NCBI RefSeq assembly: GCF_005862305.2 | Contig: NZ_CP054021.1 | Location: 1,860,001 to 1,924,000, forward strand | Length of the DNA: 64,000 nt | DNA from: Rhizobium indicum | Lineage (GTDB): Bacteria > Pseudomonadota > Alphaproteobacteria > Rhizobiales > Rhizobiaceae | Direction of reading: 5' to 3' | In this document: one piece after another, positions 19,812 through 27,856 of the stretch | Numbering within the stretch: the first letter of the stretch is position 1 | Layout of the letters: each line of letters begins with the position of its first letter | Position numbers and translations under genes: made by a program | Notes under the pieces: generated by a model | What the model was told of the DNA's origin: nothing | What the model saw: only the letters and a program-made list of their open reading frames with translations | Databases searched by the model: none

Positions 19812-20567
19812 ATGGAAATCATCGTCAAGGATACAGTCGACGAAGCCTCTGCCATCGTCGCGGAAATTCTACTTCGGCAAGTCGAAGAAAAGCCGGACAG
19901 CGCGCTCGGCTTGCCGACGGGAGCGACGCCGCTTGGGGTGTACGCTCGTCTGATTGAGGACTTTCGAAACGGCCTTGGTTGCTACAATCGTGCCCACGCC
20001 TTCAATCTTGATGAGTATCTTGGGATTCCAGGCACCGACGCTGCATCCTATGCCTTCTACATGCGTGAAAACCTGTTCCGGCACATCGATTTCATGCAGA
20101 GAAATATCCATATTCCGGACGGTTCAGTTGCGGATGCGAGCGCGGAGGCCACGCGCTACGAAACGCAGATTGCAACGCGTGGAGGCATCGACCTGATGTT
20201 TCTCGGCCTTGGCCGCAACGCCCACATCGGCTTTAACGAACCGGGATCCCCGCATGACACCCGCACCCGGCGGGTTGCGCTGACAGCCTCGACGATGGAA
20301 GCCAATGCGCGCTATTTCGCACCGGGCTCACGCCAACCCACGCATGCCATCACGATGGGAATCGGCACTATTTTAGAATCGCGGAGAATCGTTGTTCTGG
20401 CGACCGGCATCGAGAAGGCCAGCGCAGTTGCGGCAAGCCTCGCCGGGCCAATAACAGATGCCGTTCCCGGCTCCGCGCTCGCTCGCCATGCCCATACGAC
20501 CATTGTGCTGGACAGGGACGCCGCCCATGAGCTTGACCGCATACTGATGTTGGAGATTGACGCGTGA
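19812..20567 (+). CDS. nagB: glucosamine-6-phosphate deaminase
   Basis: Converts glucosamine-6-phosphate to fructose-6-phosphate and ammonia, feeding amino sugars into central metabolism. It has 251 residues from ATG 19812 (MEIIVKDT); a TTG 15 bases upstream overlaps the previous stop. Visible motifs: LGLPTGATPLGVY, the catalytic aspartate in FNLDEYLG, and GLGRNAHIGFNEPGS with the conserved His and Glu of the active site. E. coli NagB is 266 residues; the C-terminal allosteric tail seems shorter here. Its end overlaps the GTG start of the ROK kinase gene by 4 bases. The partner deacetylase NagA is not encoded in the window. Confidence 0.9.
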   Translation: MEIIVKDTVDEASAIVAEILLRQVEEKPDSALGLPTGATPLGVYARLIEDFRNGLGCYNRAHAFNLDEYLGIPGTDAASYAFYMRENLFRHIDFMQRNIHIPDGSVADASAEATRYETQIATRGGIDLMFLGLGRNAHIGFNEPGSPHDTRTRRVALTASTMEANARYFAPGSRQPTHAITMGIGTILESRRIVVLATGIEKASAVAASLAGPITDAVPGSALARHAHTTIVLDRDAAHELDRILMLEIDA

Positions 20568-21436
20568 CGCAGCCGGTGCTTGCCATCGATATCGGCGGAA
20601 CAAAAACGATGACGGCGCTCGTGTCGGACGCCGAGGTCCTTGAGGAGATGACCGTTCCAACGCAGCGTTCTGACGGACCGGATACCTGGCTCGCCAATGC
20701 CCACGCTGCCGCAGAGCGTTGGCATGGTAAATATGATGCAATCGGCCTTGCGGTGACGGGCTTCATCCGCAATGGGCTTTGGTCCGCCATGAACCCAGAG
20801 ACACTGGGGATACCCGAAAACTACCCTCTGGTCGACAAAACCTCGGCTTTGTTTGGCGTGCGCGCACTCGCAATGAACGACGCCCAGGCGGCAGCGTGGG
20901 GTGAGTATCGCTATGGCGCCGGTTCAGGCGGCGATCTTGTCTTCCTGACGGTATCGACGGGCGTGGGCGGAGGCATCGTGGTCAATGGCCGGCCCCTCGG
21001 CGGCCTTGCCGGACATTTTGGCTTGATGCAAAGTTTTGGTGATAGCTCCTCCTATCTGGAGGACCAAGTGTCCGGGCGCTGGATGCAGGCAGAAGCCGCG
21101 CGACAGGGATTTGGCGCCATGCCCGCCCCCGACATTTTTAATGCTGCGCGGAACGACGAAACTTGGGCGAAAGCGATCGTTGCACGATCGGCACGTGGGA
21201 TCGCCATGCTTTGCCGGGCTATTCAACTTATACTTGACCCCGCAGAGATTGTGATCGGAGGTGGGGTCGGCCTTGCCGAAGGCTATATCGAGCTGGTTCG
21301 CGATCTCAGCATTCAAGTCCCTTCCACCATAAGATCGAACATAGTACCCGCTAAACTCGCTGCGCAGGCTGGAGTTATCGGAATTGCCGATCTTGCAAGC
21401 CGATTACTTCTCCCAGATGGTCAGGATTCGCGCTGA
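20564..21436 (+). CDS. ROK-family amino-sugar kinase lacking the zinc-binding motif
   Basis: Sugar kinase of 290 residues, GTG start at 20564 overlapping nagB. The N-terminal ATP phosphate loop AIDIGGTKTMTALV and the second half VSTGVGGGIVVNGRPLGGLAGHFG are typical of ROK kinases (NanK, NagK, glucokinase). The zinc-coordinating CxCGxxGC element normally following the GH motif is absent: the sequence there reads GHFGLMQSFGDSSSYLEDQVSG, with no cysteine, although the downstream SG is retained. The C-terminus has VIGGGVGLAEGYIELV. Given NanE and NagB alongside, ManNAc or GlcNAc kinase is the best guess. It ends the operon and faces the LysR gene convergently 43 bases away. Confidence 0.82.
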   Translation: MTQPVLAIDIGGTKTMTALVSDAEVLEEMTVPTQRSDGPDTWLANAHAAAERWHGKYDAIGLAVTGFIRNGLWSAMNPETLGIPENYPLVDKTSALFGVRALAMNDAQAAAWGEYRYGAGSGGDLVFLTVSTGVGGGIVVNGRPLGGLAGHFGLMQSFGDSSSYLEDQVSGRWMQAEAARQGFGAMPAPDIFNAARNDETWAKAIVARSARGIAMLCRAIQLILDPAEIVIGGGVGLAEGYIELVRDLSIQVPSTIRSNIVPAKLAAQAGVIGIADLASRLLLPDGQDSR

Positions 21437-21479
21437 CCAGCGGTGGGAGGATGTACGCGGATATGCGGTTAGGCGAGCT

Positions 21480-22349
21480 TCAGCCGCGGCTCGGTCGTTT
21501 TCCGGCGAAGAGATCGGCGTAACTTTTGATGAGCTTGGTCATGCGGTCGGCCACCGTCCGGATCTCCGGTCGGTGGCGGTCCTCGGCATTCATGACGATC
21601 CATTGCCGGTGGCGCAATTCCGGCAACTCGCCGCCCTGCCGCTGCAATTCGGGATGGAGATCGCCGACGAAACAGGGAAGCACGGTCTTGCCGGCGCCGG
21701 CGCGCACCAGATCCGGCAGCGAACGCGGCCGATTGACGGTGGCGACGATCCCTGTTGCGGCATGGGCGTGCGGCCAGCGCAGATAGGCCGATATCGCCTC
21801 TTCCTCAGCAACGGCAATCCAGCGCTCGTCGGTCTCGGCGGCGTTGCGCCTGATATAGACGGCATAGGCCACCTCTCCGAGCAGACGTGCGGCAAGATTG
21901 GCCTCCTCAGGCTCGAAGGCGCGAATACCGATATCGCTCTCACGATAGGCAAGGCTTGCCCGCGCCTCGCCAATGGTGAGCGAAATGGCGAAGGCATCGC
22001 CCGGCATGCGGATTGCGGCGAAATTCTCGGTCAGCAGCCAGGCGAGCCAGGTGCCGGCGGCGACCCTGACGATCGTGCCGCCCTCGCCGGATTGCCGCCA
22101 CGCCGCCACCTTGCGGGCGGCGGCCTCCATTTCCTGCAGGTGATCGAGCAGCGCCTGGCCATCCTGGGTCAGACGGTATCCGGTCTGGCTGCGCGAAAAC
22201 AATGCGCGGCCAATCTCCTGTTCGAGATCGAGCATACGCCGGCCGACGGTCGCAGGACTGAGCCCGCTTGCGGTGCTTGCCCCCGTCAGCCCGCCGAGCC
22301 GGGCCACCTGCAGGAAAAGCTGATAGGAATCCCAACTCGCATTTTTCAT
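21480..22349 (-). CDS. LysR-family transcriptional regulator
   Basis: A 289-residue regulator with an N-terminal winged helix-turn-helix (WDSYQLFLQVARLGGLTGASTASGLSPATVGRRMLDLEQEIGRALFSR, residues 6-54) and a periplasmic-binding-like effector domain from about 90. The ATG at 22349 lies about 90 bases from the start of a small divergent ORF, the normal LysR-target arrangement. The effector domain is slightly short and ends KSYADLFAGKRPSRG. Neither ligand nor target is apparent. It lies outside the amino-sugar operon and points the other way, so control of that operon is not implied. Confidence 0.85.
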   Translation of the reverse strand: MKNASWDSYQLFLQVARLGGLTGASTASGLSPATVGRRMLDLEQEIGRALFSRSQTGYRLTQDGQALLDHLQEMEAAARKVAAWRQSGEGGTIVRVAAGTWLAWLLTENFAAIRMPGDAFAISLTIGEARASLAYRESDIGIRAFEPEEANLAARLLGEVAYAVYIRRNAAETDERWIAVAEEEAISAYLRWPHAHAATGIVATVNRPRSLPDLVRAGAGKTVLPCFVGDLHPELQRQGGELPELRHRQWIVMNAEDRHRPEIRTVADRMTKLIKSYADLFAGKRPSRG

Positions 22350-22439
22350 TGATGAAAAACATAGCGGGATTTTTCCCGTTTATAAAGAGAAATTCGACGC
22401 CTAGATCAGGTGATGTCTTACACAGGAAAGGACATTGTC

Positions 22440-22676
22440 ATGATCGACTTGATCACTATAGCAGGCACCATCGGCTATCGGCACTATCCCCAGCGAAGCG
22501 GTTGCAAGGCGGACGAGGACAGATTCTATGCCGAGTTCGGAAACAATCGCCTCATTGGCTTTATCGCCTGGCTGACGTCGCTCGACCTCCACCTCGGAAG
22601 GCGGCGCAAGGCCGTAGCGCAATCCCGCAACCGCTGCGGCTGCGCGGTTCAGGCGACTCTTCTTGTTCCGAGATGA
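22440..22676 (+). CDS. possible small protein divergent from the LysR gene
   Basis: A 78-residue ORF from ATG 22440 with a credible ribosome site AGGAAAGG 8 bases upstream. It starts [18 protein letters not shown] and contains a hydrophobic patch [18 protein letters not shown], followed by a basic, cysteine-bearing tail. I do not recognise it. Its last 28 bases overlap the 3' end of the convergent chemoreceptor gene, and the basic tail looks like out-of-frame sequence, so it may be a truncated remnant of a longer gene. Divergence from LysR is the main argument that it was once, or still is, a real target gene. Confidence 0.4.
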   Translation: MIDLITIAGTIGYRHYPQRSGCKADEDRFYAEFGNNRLIGFIAWLTSLDLHLGRRRKAVAQSRNRCGCAVQATLLVPR

Positions 22677-24496
22677 GCCGGTGCCGATTCTGCGACGATG
22701 CGGAAGCGCTCGATCAGCGCCATCAGCGTATCGGCTTCGCCGGCAAGCAGGCGGCTTGCCTGCGTCGTCTCGGCAACCATCGCCGCGTTCTTCTGGGTCA
22801 TCTGGTCCATGGCGTTGACCGAACCGTTGACTTCCTGCAGGGCGGCCGACTGATCGCGGCTGGCAGTGGCGATGGTCTCGACATGGCCGCTGATCGCGAT
22901 GATCTCCTGGCTGATCGAGGCAAGGACGCTGCCGGTCTTCTGGACCAGTTCGGACCCTGCCGTCACTTCGCGGCTCGATGTCTCGATGAGCGACTTGATC
23001 TCGCGCGCTGCATCGGCCGAACGCTGGGCGAGTTCGCGGACTTCCTGGGCGACGACGGCAAAGCCCTTGCCCGCCTCTCCGGCCCGCGCCGCCTCGATGC
23101 CGGCATTCAGCGCCAGAAGATTGGTCTGGAAGGCGATATCGTCGATCACCTCGATGATCTGTTCGATACGCTGCGAAGCCTGCTCGATGCGATCCATGGC
23201 GGCGACGGCATCGCCGACGACGGCGCCGGAGTTGTCGGCCGTCTTCTTGGTCGCAGCCACGACATTGTTGGCTTCACGGGCACGCTCGGCGGACGAACGA
23301 ACCGTCACGGTGATCTCTTCCACCGCGGCCGCGGTCTCCTCGAGGTTCGCCGCCTGCGCCTCGGTGCGTTTCGAAAGCTCGCCGGCAGAGGCAGAGACGG
23401 CGCCGCTGTTGCGCTGGATCGTCGCGGCGCTGTCACGGATACCGGACAGCGTATCCTGGAGCCGCAAGAGGGAAGCGTTGAAATCGACGCGCAGCTGCTC
23501 CAGCCGGCCGACGAAGGGCGTGCCGATCGTCTGCGAGACATCGCCCTGCGACAGGCGCCCGAGGCCGGCGGCAAGCTGGTTGACGGCAAAGTCGATCTGG
23601 CCGTCGAGCGAGCGCTTGTCGGCATCGTTCCTGGCGCGCTCGGCATCGCTCAATTCGCGCTGTTCGGCAGCCTGGGTTTCCAGGTCGCGTCTTGCGCGGG
23701 CACTGTCGCGGAAAAGCGCCAAGGCCCGGCCGATGTCGCCGAACTCGTTCCTCTTTTCGACACAGGGGATCGCCCCTTCGAGATCGCCCGCGGAAATCGA
23801 GTGGACGCTGGTCGTCAGCGCCTGCAAAGGCTTCACCGACAGGCGGATCGCATAGAAGGCGAGAACGCCGACGATCAACATGACGATGGCGCCGACGCCG
23901 AGAACCAGCATCTGCAGCTCATACATGCGCTGGTAGTAGAGCTCCATCGGAATGCCGATGAAGAGAATGCCGACATTGGCGTTCGACGCGTTCTTGATGG
24001 GGAAATAACCGGTCATGAACTTGCGGCCGAAAAGCTCCGCCGGACCGTAATAAGCCTCGCCCCTGGCGAGAACCGGCTGGGCGGGGTGCTCGGCGACCAG
24101 CTTGGTGCCGACGGCGCGGTCGCCGTTTTCCTTCTTGACGTTGGTGGAGATGCGGACGTAGTCGCTGCCCTGCTTTTGAAAGATGGTCGCAACGCCGGCG
24201 ATCGATTGCGCCGTGCGGTCGACCAGCGAATGGTCGGCAAGGGCGGGAATAGCGTCTTCCGTGACAGTGGAGAGCTGATTGTCCTTCAGCTCGATCTTTG
24301 CAGCCTGATCGGCCGCGCCGTAGAGGACGGCCATCGCGCGGGTGGCATCCCTGGCATCGGAGACAGCCCCGTCCATGACATGGTGGCTCAGATTGTAATA
24401 GGTCACGCCGACGATGGCGGCCGTGCTGATCGCCAGCAGAAACAGCGTGATCGCAACGATCTGGCGTACGATCGACGTAGAGAAAAGGCGCAGCAT
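22649..24496 (-). CDS. methyl-accepting chemotaxis protein with periplasmic Cache sensor
   Basis: Inner-membrane chemoreceptor, 615 residues from ATG 24496 ([12 protein letters not shown]). Membrane span 1 is at about residues 10-32; the periplasmic sensor at about 33-190 looks like a Cache3-Cache2 type ([18 protein letters not shown] ... [21 protein letters not shown]); span 2 is near 200-222. A HAMP domain and a second HAMP-like region follow. The signalling hairpin contains the conserved tip [42 protein letters not shown]. There is no C-terminal CheR-tether pentapeptide; it ends LGTRRVA. It lies directly downstream of and parallel to a second receptor. The ligand is unknown. Confidence 0.92.
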   Translation of the reverse strand: MLRLFSTSIVRQIVAITLFLLAISTAAIVGVTYYNLSHHVMDGAVSDARDATRAMAVLYGAADQAAKIELKDNQLSTVTEDAIPALADHSLVDRTAQSIAGVATIFQKQGSDYVRISTNVKKENGDRAVGTKLVAEHPAQPVLARGEAYYGPAELFGRKFMTGYFPIKNASNANVGILFIGIPMELYYQRMYELQMLVLGVGAIVMLIVGVLAFYAIRLSVKPLQALTTSVHSISAGDLEGAIPCVEKRNEFGDIGRALALFRDSARARRDLETQAAEQRELSDAERARNDADKRSLDGQIDFAVNQLAAGLGRLSQGDVSQTIGTPFVGRLEQLRVDFNASLLRLQDTLSGIRDSAATIQRNSGAVSASAGELSKRTEAQAANLEETAAAVEEITVTVRSSAERAREANNVVAATKKTADNSGAVVGDAVAAMDRIEQASQRIEQIIEVIDDIAFQTNLLALNAGIEAARAGEAGKGFAVVAQEVRELAQRSADAAREIKSLIETSSREVTAGSELVQKTGSVLASISQEIIAISGHVETIATASRDQSAALQEVNGSVNAMDQMTQKNAAMVAETTQASRLLAGEADTLMALIERFRIVAESAPAHLGTRRVA

Positions 24497-24675
24497 TGAG
24501 ACCCCCGGGAGATAGACCAAGGTTAAATTAGACTAAAAGCGTTAAGGAAGATTCTCCGTAAATCAGGGTTGTCGGAGGTATTCATCGGTCTCGTTTTCTG
24601 ACGGATCATCTCTGCGTGATGGCCGCGCGGCCGCTCGCAATCCGACCAGATCGCGATTTCTGCGGAATAAATAGA

Positions 24676-24702
24676 AACGGCCCCGGAAAGTCCGGGGCCG
24701 TT
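24676..24702 (-). terminator. rho-independent-type terminator after the 843-residue chemoreceptor gene
   Basis: Perfect 12-bp inverted repeat aacggccccgga / tccggggccgtt with a 3-base loop, 26 bases past the receptor stop. On the minus strand it is followed by TCTATTTATTCC, a modest U-rich tail. It separates the two receptor genes, so they probably have independent promoters. Confidence 0.75.
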
Positions 24703-24727
24703 CGAATAAACACGGGTCGGTCGATGA

Positions 24728-27259
24728 TCAGGCGGCGCGATAGACCGGCGCACCGGTGGCTTCGCCGTCGATCTTGAACTGCTGAATGAGCCTGCGCAGC
24801 GAACCGGCCTCGTCGGCCAGCTCGCGGCTGGCGGCAGTCGTCTCCTCCACCATGGCGGCGTTCTGCTGCGTCATCTGGTCCATCTGATTGACTGTCGCGT
24901 TGACGCTCTGCAGCGCGGTGGACTGGTCGTGGCTGGCGCGGGCGATCATCTCGACATGCTGGCTGATCGTGACGATCTGGGCGCTGATCTTGGCGAGCAC
25001 CGTGCCGGTCTCCTGCACGAATTGCGAGCCGGAATTGACCTCGTTGGTCGACTTGTTGATCAGCCCCTTGATCTCCTGCGCCGCAGCGGCGGAGCGCTGG
25101 GCCAGTTCGCGGACTTCCATCGCGACCACCGCAAAGCCCTTGCCGGCTTCACCGGCGCGCGCCGCTTCGATGCCGGCGTTGAGCGCCAGGAGGTTGGTCT
25201 GGAAGGCGATCTCGTCGATGACGCCGATGATCTGCTCGATCTGGCGCGAGGCACCTTCGATGCGGCTCATCGCGTCGATCGCATTGCTGACGACGACGGC
25301 GGAATCGTCGGCGCTGCGCTTGGCCTGGCGGACGATCTGGTCGGCATCCTTGGCGCGTTCGGCCGACGAGCGGACCGTGACGGTGATCTGATCGACGGCG
25401 GCAGCGGTCTCTTCGAGCGAGGCAGCCTGCTGTTCGGTGCGCTTGGAGAGGTCCTCGGCCGACTGGGCCATCTGGTTGCCGTTGCCCTGGATCAGTTCGA
25501 CATTGTCGCGGATCTGGCTCATCGTCGCCTGCAGGCGCATCATCGAACCGTTGAAATCCTGGCGCAGCTGTTCGAGACGGCCGATGAAGGGCGTTTCGAT
25601 CGTCGTCGAGATATCGCCCTGCGACATGCGTTCGAGGCCGGCGGCGAGCGCATTGACCGCGAATTCGATCTGACGATCCATCTCGCGCTTTTCGGCGTCG
25701 TTGCGCTGACGCTCGTGTTCGGCGGCGGCGCGTTCCTCGTCGCTCTGCTCCTCGATGCGGATCTTCGAGATGGCATTTTCCTTGAAGATGCCGAGCGCGC
25801 GGGCCATGTCGCCGATTTCATCGTGGCGCTGCTCGCCGGAGATGCTGGTATCCAGCGCCCCTTCGGCGATGCGGCGCATGGCGCCGGTGATATGGCTGAT
25901 CGGGCGCTGCAGCGTCAGCACCAAGGCAATGCCGCCGAGGATCGACAAGAGGATGCCGAGACCGGTGGTCATGACGGAGATGCTGTTTGCCTGGGTGCGC
26001 TCGGTGCCGGCCGTCTGCTTCTGCAGCTCGGCGAAATCGGTCAGCTTTTTCCAGATCTGGTCGAGCTCCTGGCGGGCCGCGGCATAGGCGGTGACGCGCT
26101 GACCGATCGTGTCGACGATCTTCGAGCCGCCGCCGGAAATGACGTCGAGCGCCGGCTGGATCGCGCCGGATATGCCTTCGGCAAAGCCCATGCCCTTGGC
26201 GCTGGTGACCAGCACCTGCATGTCCTTGCCGAGCGTGCCGGCCTGCTGCTGCAGGCGCACGAGATTTTCCTTGCTGGAGTCGGCGAGAAAGTCGGAAAGA
26301 ACGATCTGAAGCGAATAGACGGAATTTTCGAGACGCCTCGTATCCTGCAGGACCGAGTTGGCCTGGGCAATCCGGCCGTCGAGCGCGGCGAATTCCTGGG
26401 TCGCGTCACGCATCTTCTGCGTTGCGGTCAGCTGCGTATAGGTCGAGGTCTGGCGGAAGCGCGAAATGAGACGGCCGAGTTCGGTGGCGGTCTCGTCGGT
26501 CGGATTGGGCGTCTGGACGATCGCCTTGATGCCGTCGATGGTCGCAGCCAGCGCGTCGATGACATTCTTCTGATTGCTCGGAACCGAGATGGCGATCAGA
26601 CGCTGCGATTTGATGATCTCCGGCATCTGTTCGTTGATGAAGGCGATCTTGTCCTGCGGTGTCTGCGGCTTGCTGAAGCCGCTGGCGACGGTGCCGAGGA
26701 AATCGCCGCCCTTCAGCAGGCGGTCGGCCGTGCGAAGGGTGCTGGTGGCGGCGCTCTCGTCGCTCTGGACGGTGCTCTGCAACTGCTCGGCCTGGTAGGA
26801 CACGGTGAAACGGGTGCTGATCACGCTCTTCTGGGCCGCGTCGATCTGCTCATGCAATGCCTGTTCCTGCTCGTGCAAGGCCCACAGCTTGTCGACGACG
26901 CCCGAAATTTCCTTGGTGCGGCGCGATGCCTCCGCAAGGCTGTCGCGGCCAGCGGCCTCGTCACCGACCTGGCTCAGCGTCTGGTCGAGCACGCCTTGCT
27001 GGATCTTCAGATCCGCGCTCAGTTTGTCGCGCGCCTCAGGGCTGGTGACGCGCAGGAAATCATCCATCGAACCATAGAGATCCTTGAAGCCGCTGAGCGA
27101 CTGCAGAACGCTGTTGGATATTTCCATGCGGCCCTGCAGAAGTCCCGAAGCGTAGAGACCGGTCAGGCCCACCGCCGAAATGGTGACGACGAAAGGCAGA
27201 ACGAAGATCAGAACCTTCGTCTTGATCCTGAAGCGGGAAAGAATCTTATCAATCAACAT
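24728..27259 (-). CDS. methyl-accepting chemotaxis protein with long helical periplasmic domain
   Basis: Chemoreceptor of 843 residues. Span 1 is about residues 17-37 and span 2 about 435-460, enclosing roughly 390 periplasmic residues that look almost entirely helical with heptad patterns, much longer than common 4-helix or Cache sensors; a double helical-bundle sensor is plausible. After the membrane come HAMP, a second HAMP-like segment (FAVNALAAGLERMSQGDISTTIETPFIG) and the conserved signalling hairpin with [41 protein letters not shown]. It ends APVYRAA, with no CheR tether. The cytoplasmic half is nearly superimposable on the neighbouring receptor, suggesting a tandem duplication with exchange of the sensor. 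The start at 27259 encodes MLIDKILSRFRIKTKV. Confidence 0.92.
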   Translation of the reverse strand: MLIDKILSRFRIKTKVLIFVLPFVVTISAVGLTGLYASGLLQGRMEISNSVLQSLSGFKDLYGSMDDFLRVTSPEARDKLSADLKIQQGVLDQTLSQVGDEAAGRDSLAEASRRTKEISGVVDKLWALHEQEQALHEQIDAAQKSVISTRFTVSYQAEQLQSTVQSDESAATSTLRTADRLLKGGDFLGTVASGFSKPQTPQDKIAFINEQMPEIIKSQRLIAISVPSNQKNVIDALAATIDGIKAIVQTPNPTDETATELGRLISRFRQTSTYTQLTATQKMRDATQEFAALDGRIAQANSVLQDTRRLENSVYSLQIVLSDFLADSSKENLVRLQQQAGTLGKDMQVLVTSAKGMGFAEGISGAIQPALDVISGGGSKIVDTIGQRVTAYAAARQELDQIWKKLTDFAELQKQTAGTERTQANSISVMTTGLGILLSILGGIALVLTLQRPISHITGAMRRIAEGALDTSISGEQRHDEIGDMARALGIFKENAISKIRIEEQSDEERAAAEHERQRNDAEKREMDRQIEFAVNALAAGLERMSQGDISTTIETPFIGRLEQLRQDFNGSMMRLQATMSQIRDNVELIQGNGNQMAQSAEDLSKRTEQQAASLEETAAAVDQITVTVRSSAERAKDADQIVRQAKRSADDSAVVVSNAIDAMSRIEGASRQIEQIIGVIDEIAFQTNLLALNAGIEAARAGEAGKGFAVVAMEVRELAQRSAAAAQEIKGLINKSTNEVNSGSQFVQETGTVLAKISAQIVTISQHVEMIARASHDQSTALQSVNATVNQMDQMTQQNAAMVEETTAASRELADEAGSLRRLIQQFKIDGEATGAPVYRAA

Positions 27260-27572
27260 GGCGTTCCGGGCCTTTCATACACCACTCCTCCCGCAGGCGG
27301 CCACATGGCGCCAGCCGGGTGCACATCGAGCTGTTCTTATTTTACATTGGGGAACCCGGAAGCCAGGCGGCAGTCATTGCCAGTTCATGTCCAAACAACT
27401 TGGAGATGCCCAAATATTCGCGGGCAATTGTGTCAGATTAGATATTAATTTTCGGATAAGCAGTGATGGCGGGTTAAGCCAAGGCAGTGAAATAGTTGCA
27501 AAATTATGGGCCGCGTCGTCGCGGTGACGTGATCACCATGCCGGAACGTTTGCTCCAGGCCTGCGGACGCGA
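27260..27572. other. 313-base intergenic region upstream of the 843-residue receptor
   Basis: This non-coding gap holds the promoter for the receptor gene and the 3' flank of the 47-residue gene. The stretch 27430-27510 is AT-rich (ATATTAATTTTCGG). A short hairpin ccgcg-TCGT-cgcgg at 27511-27524, followed on the minus strand by CCCATAATTTT, could end the small gene. No further feature was recognised. Confidence 0.4.
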
Positions 27573-27716
27573 TCAGATGAAGTGCGAGAGCAGCAGCGCG
27601 AGGCTGGCGGCGGTGGCGCCGGCTGCAAGCATCAGATAGCGCAGGGCGACCATCCGGGCGTTCGGCTTTGCCTCGGCAATTGCGATGGCGCGGGCGCGTC
27701 GTGCGTTTCTGTTCAT
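27573..27716 (-). CDS. small single-span membrane protein (47 residues)
   Basis: Short ORF with ATG at 27716 and GAGG 7 bases upstream. It encodes a basic, arginine-rich N-terminus (MNRNARRARAIAIAEAKPNAR) followed by a hydrophobic helix (YLMLAAGATAASLALLLSHF) ending at the stop. Positive residues before and almost none after the helix predict a cytoplasmic N-terminus. I do not recognise a family. The ribosome site, regular codon use and topology support a real microprotein. Confidence 0.6.
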   Translation of the reverse strand: MNRNARRARAIAIAEAKPNARMVALRYLMLAAGATAASLALLLSHFI

Positions 27717-27856
27717 GGCGAAACCTCACTTCTCTCTGACACAACAACAATCCAACAAATCGGCTTGCCGGTAAAGCTTAATTTAGGAACGACCTTACAA
27801 ACCGCCAATTGAGACAGGATGGCGCACCTCTATTAAGAAGTCTTGAATCGGCTTTT

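Noticed and set aside
11480..21479. Genomic island with integrase or attachment site
   Set aside because: The amino-sugar block looks accessory, but no integrase, tRNA gene, flanking direct repeat or transposase was found at either edge.
22268..24499. A 743-codon open frame opposite the Cache-type chemoreceptor gene
   Set aside because: Antisense artefact of high GC at codon third positions; the opposite strand has all receptor motifs.
24929..27448. An 839-codon open frame opposite the large chemoreceptor gene
   Set aside because: It mirrors the codon pattern of the real receptor on the other strand and encodes repetitive Arg/Asp/Gly-rich sequence with no family features.
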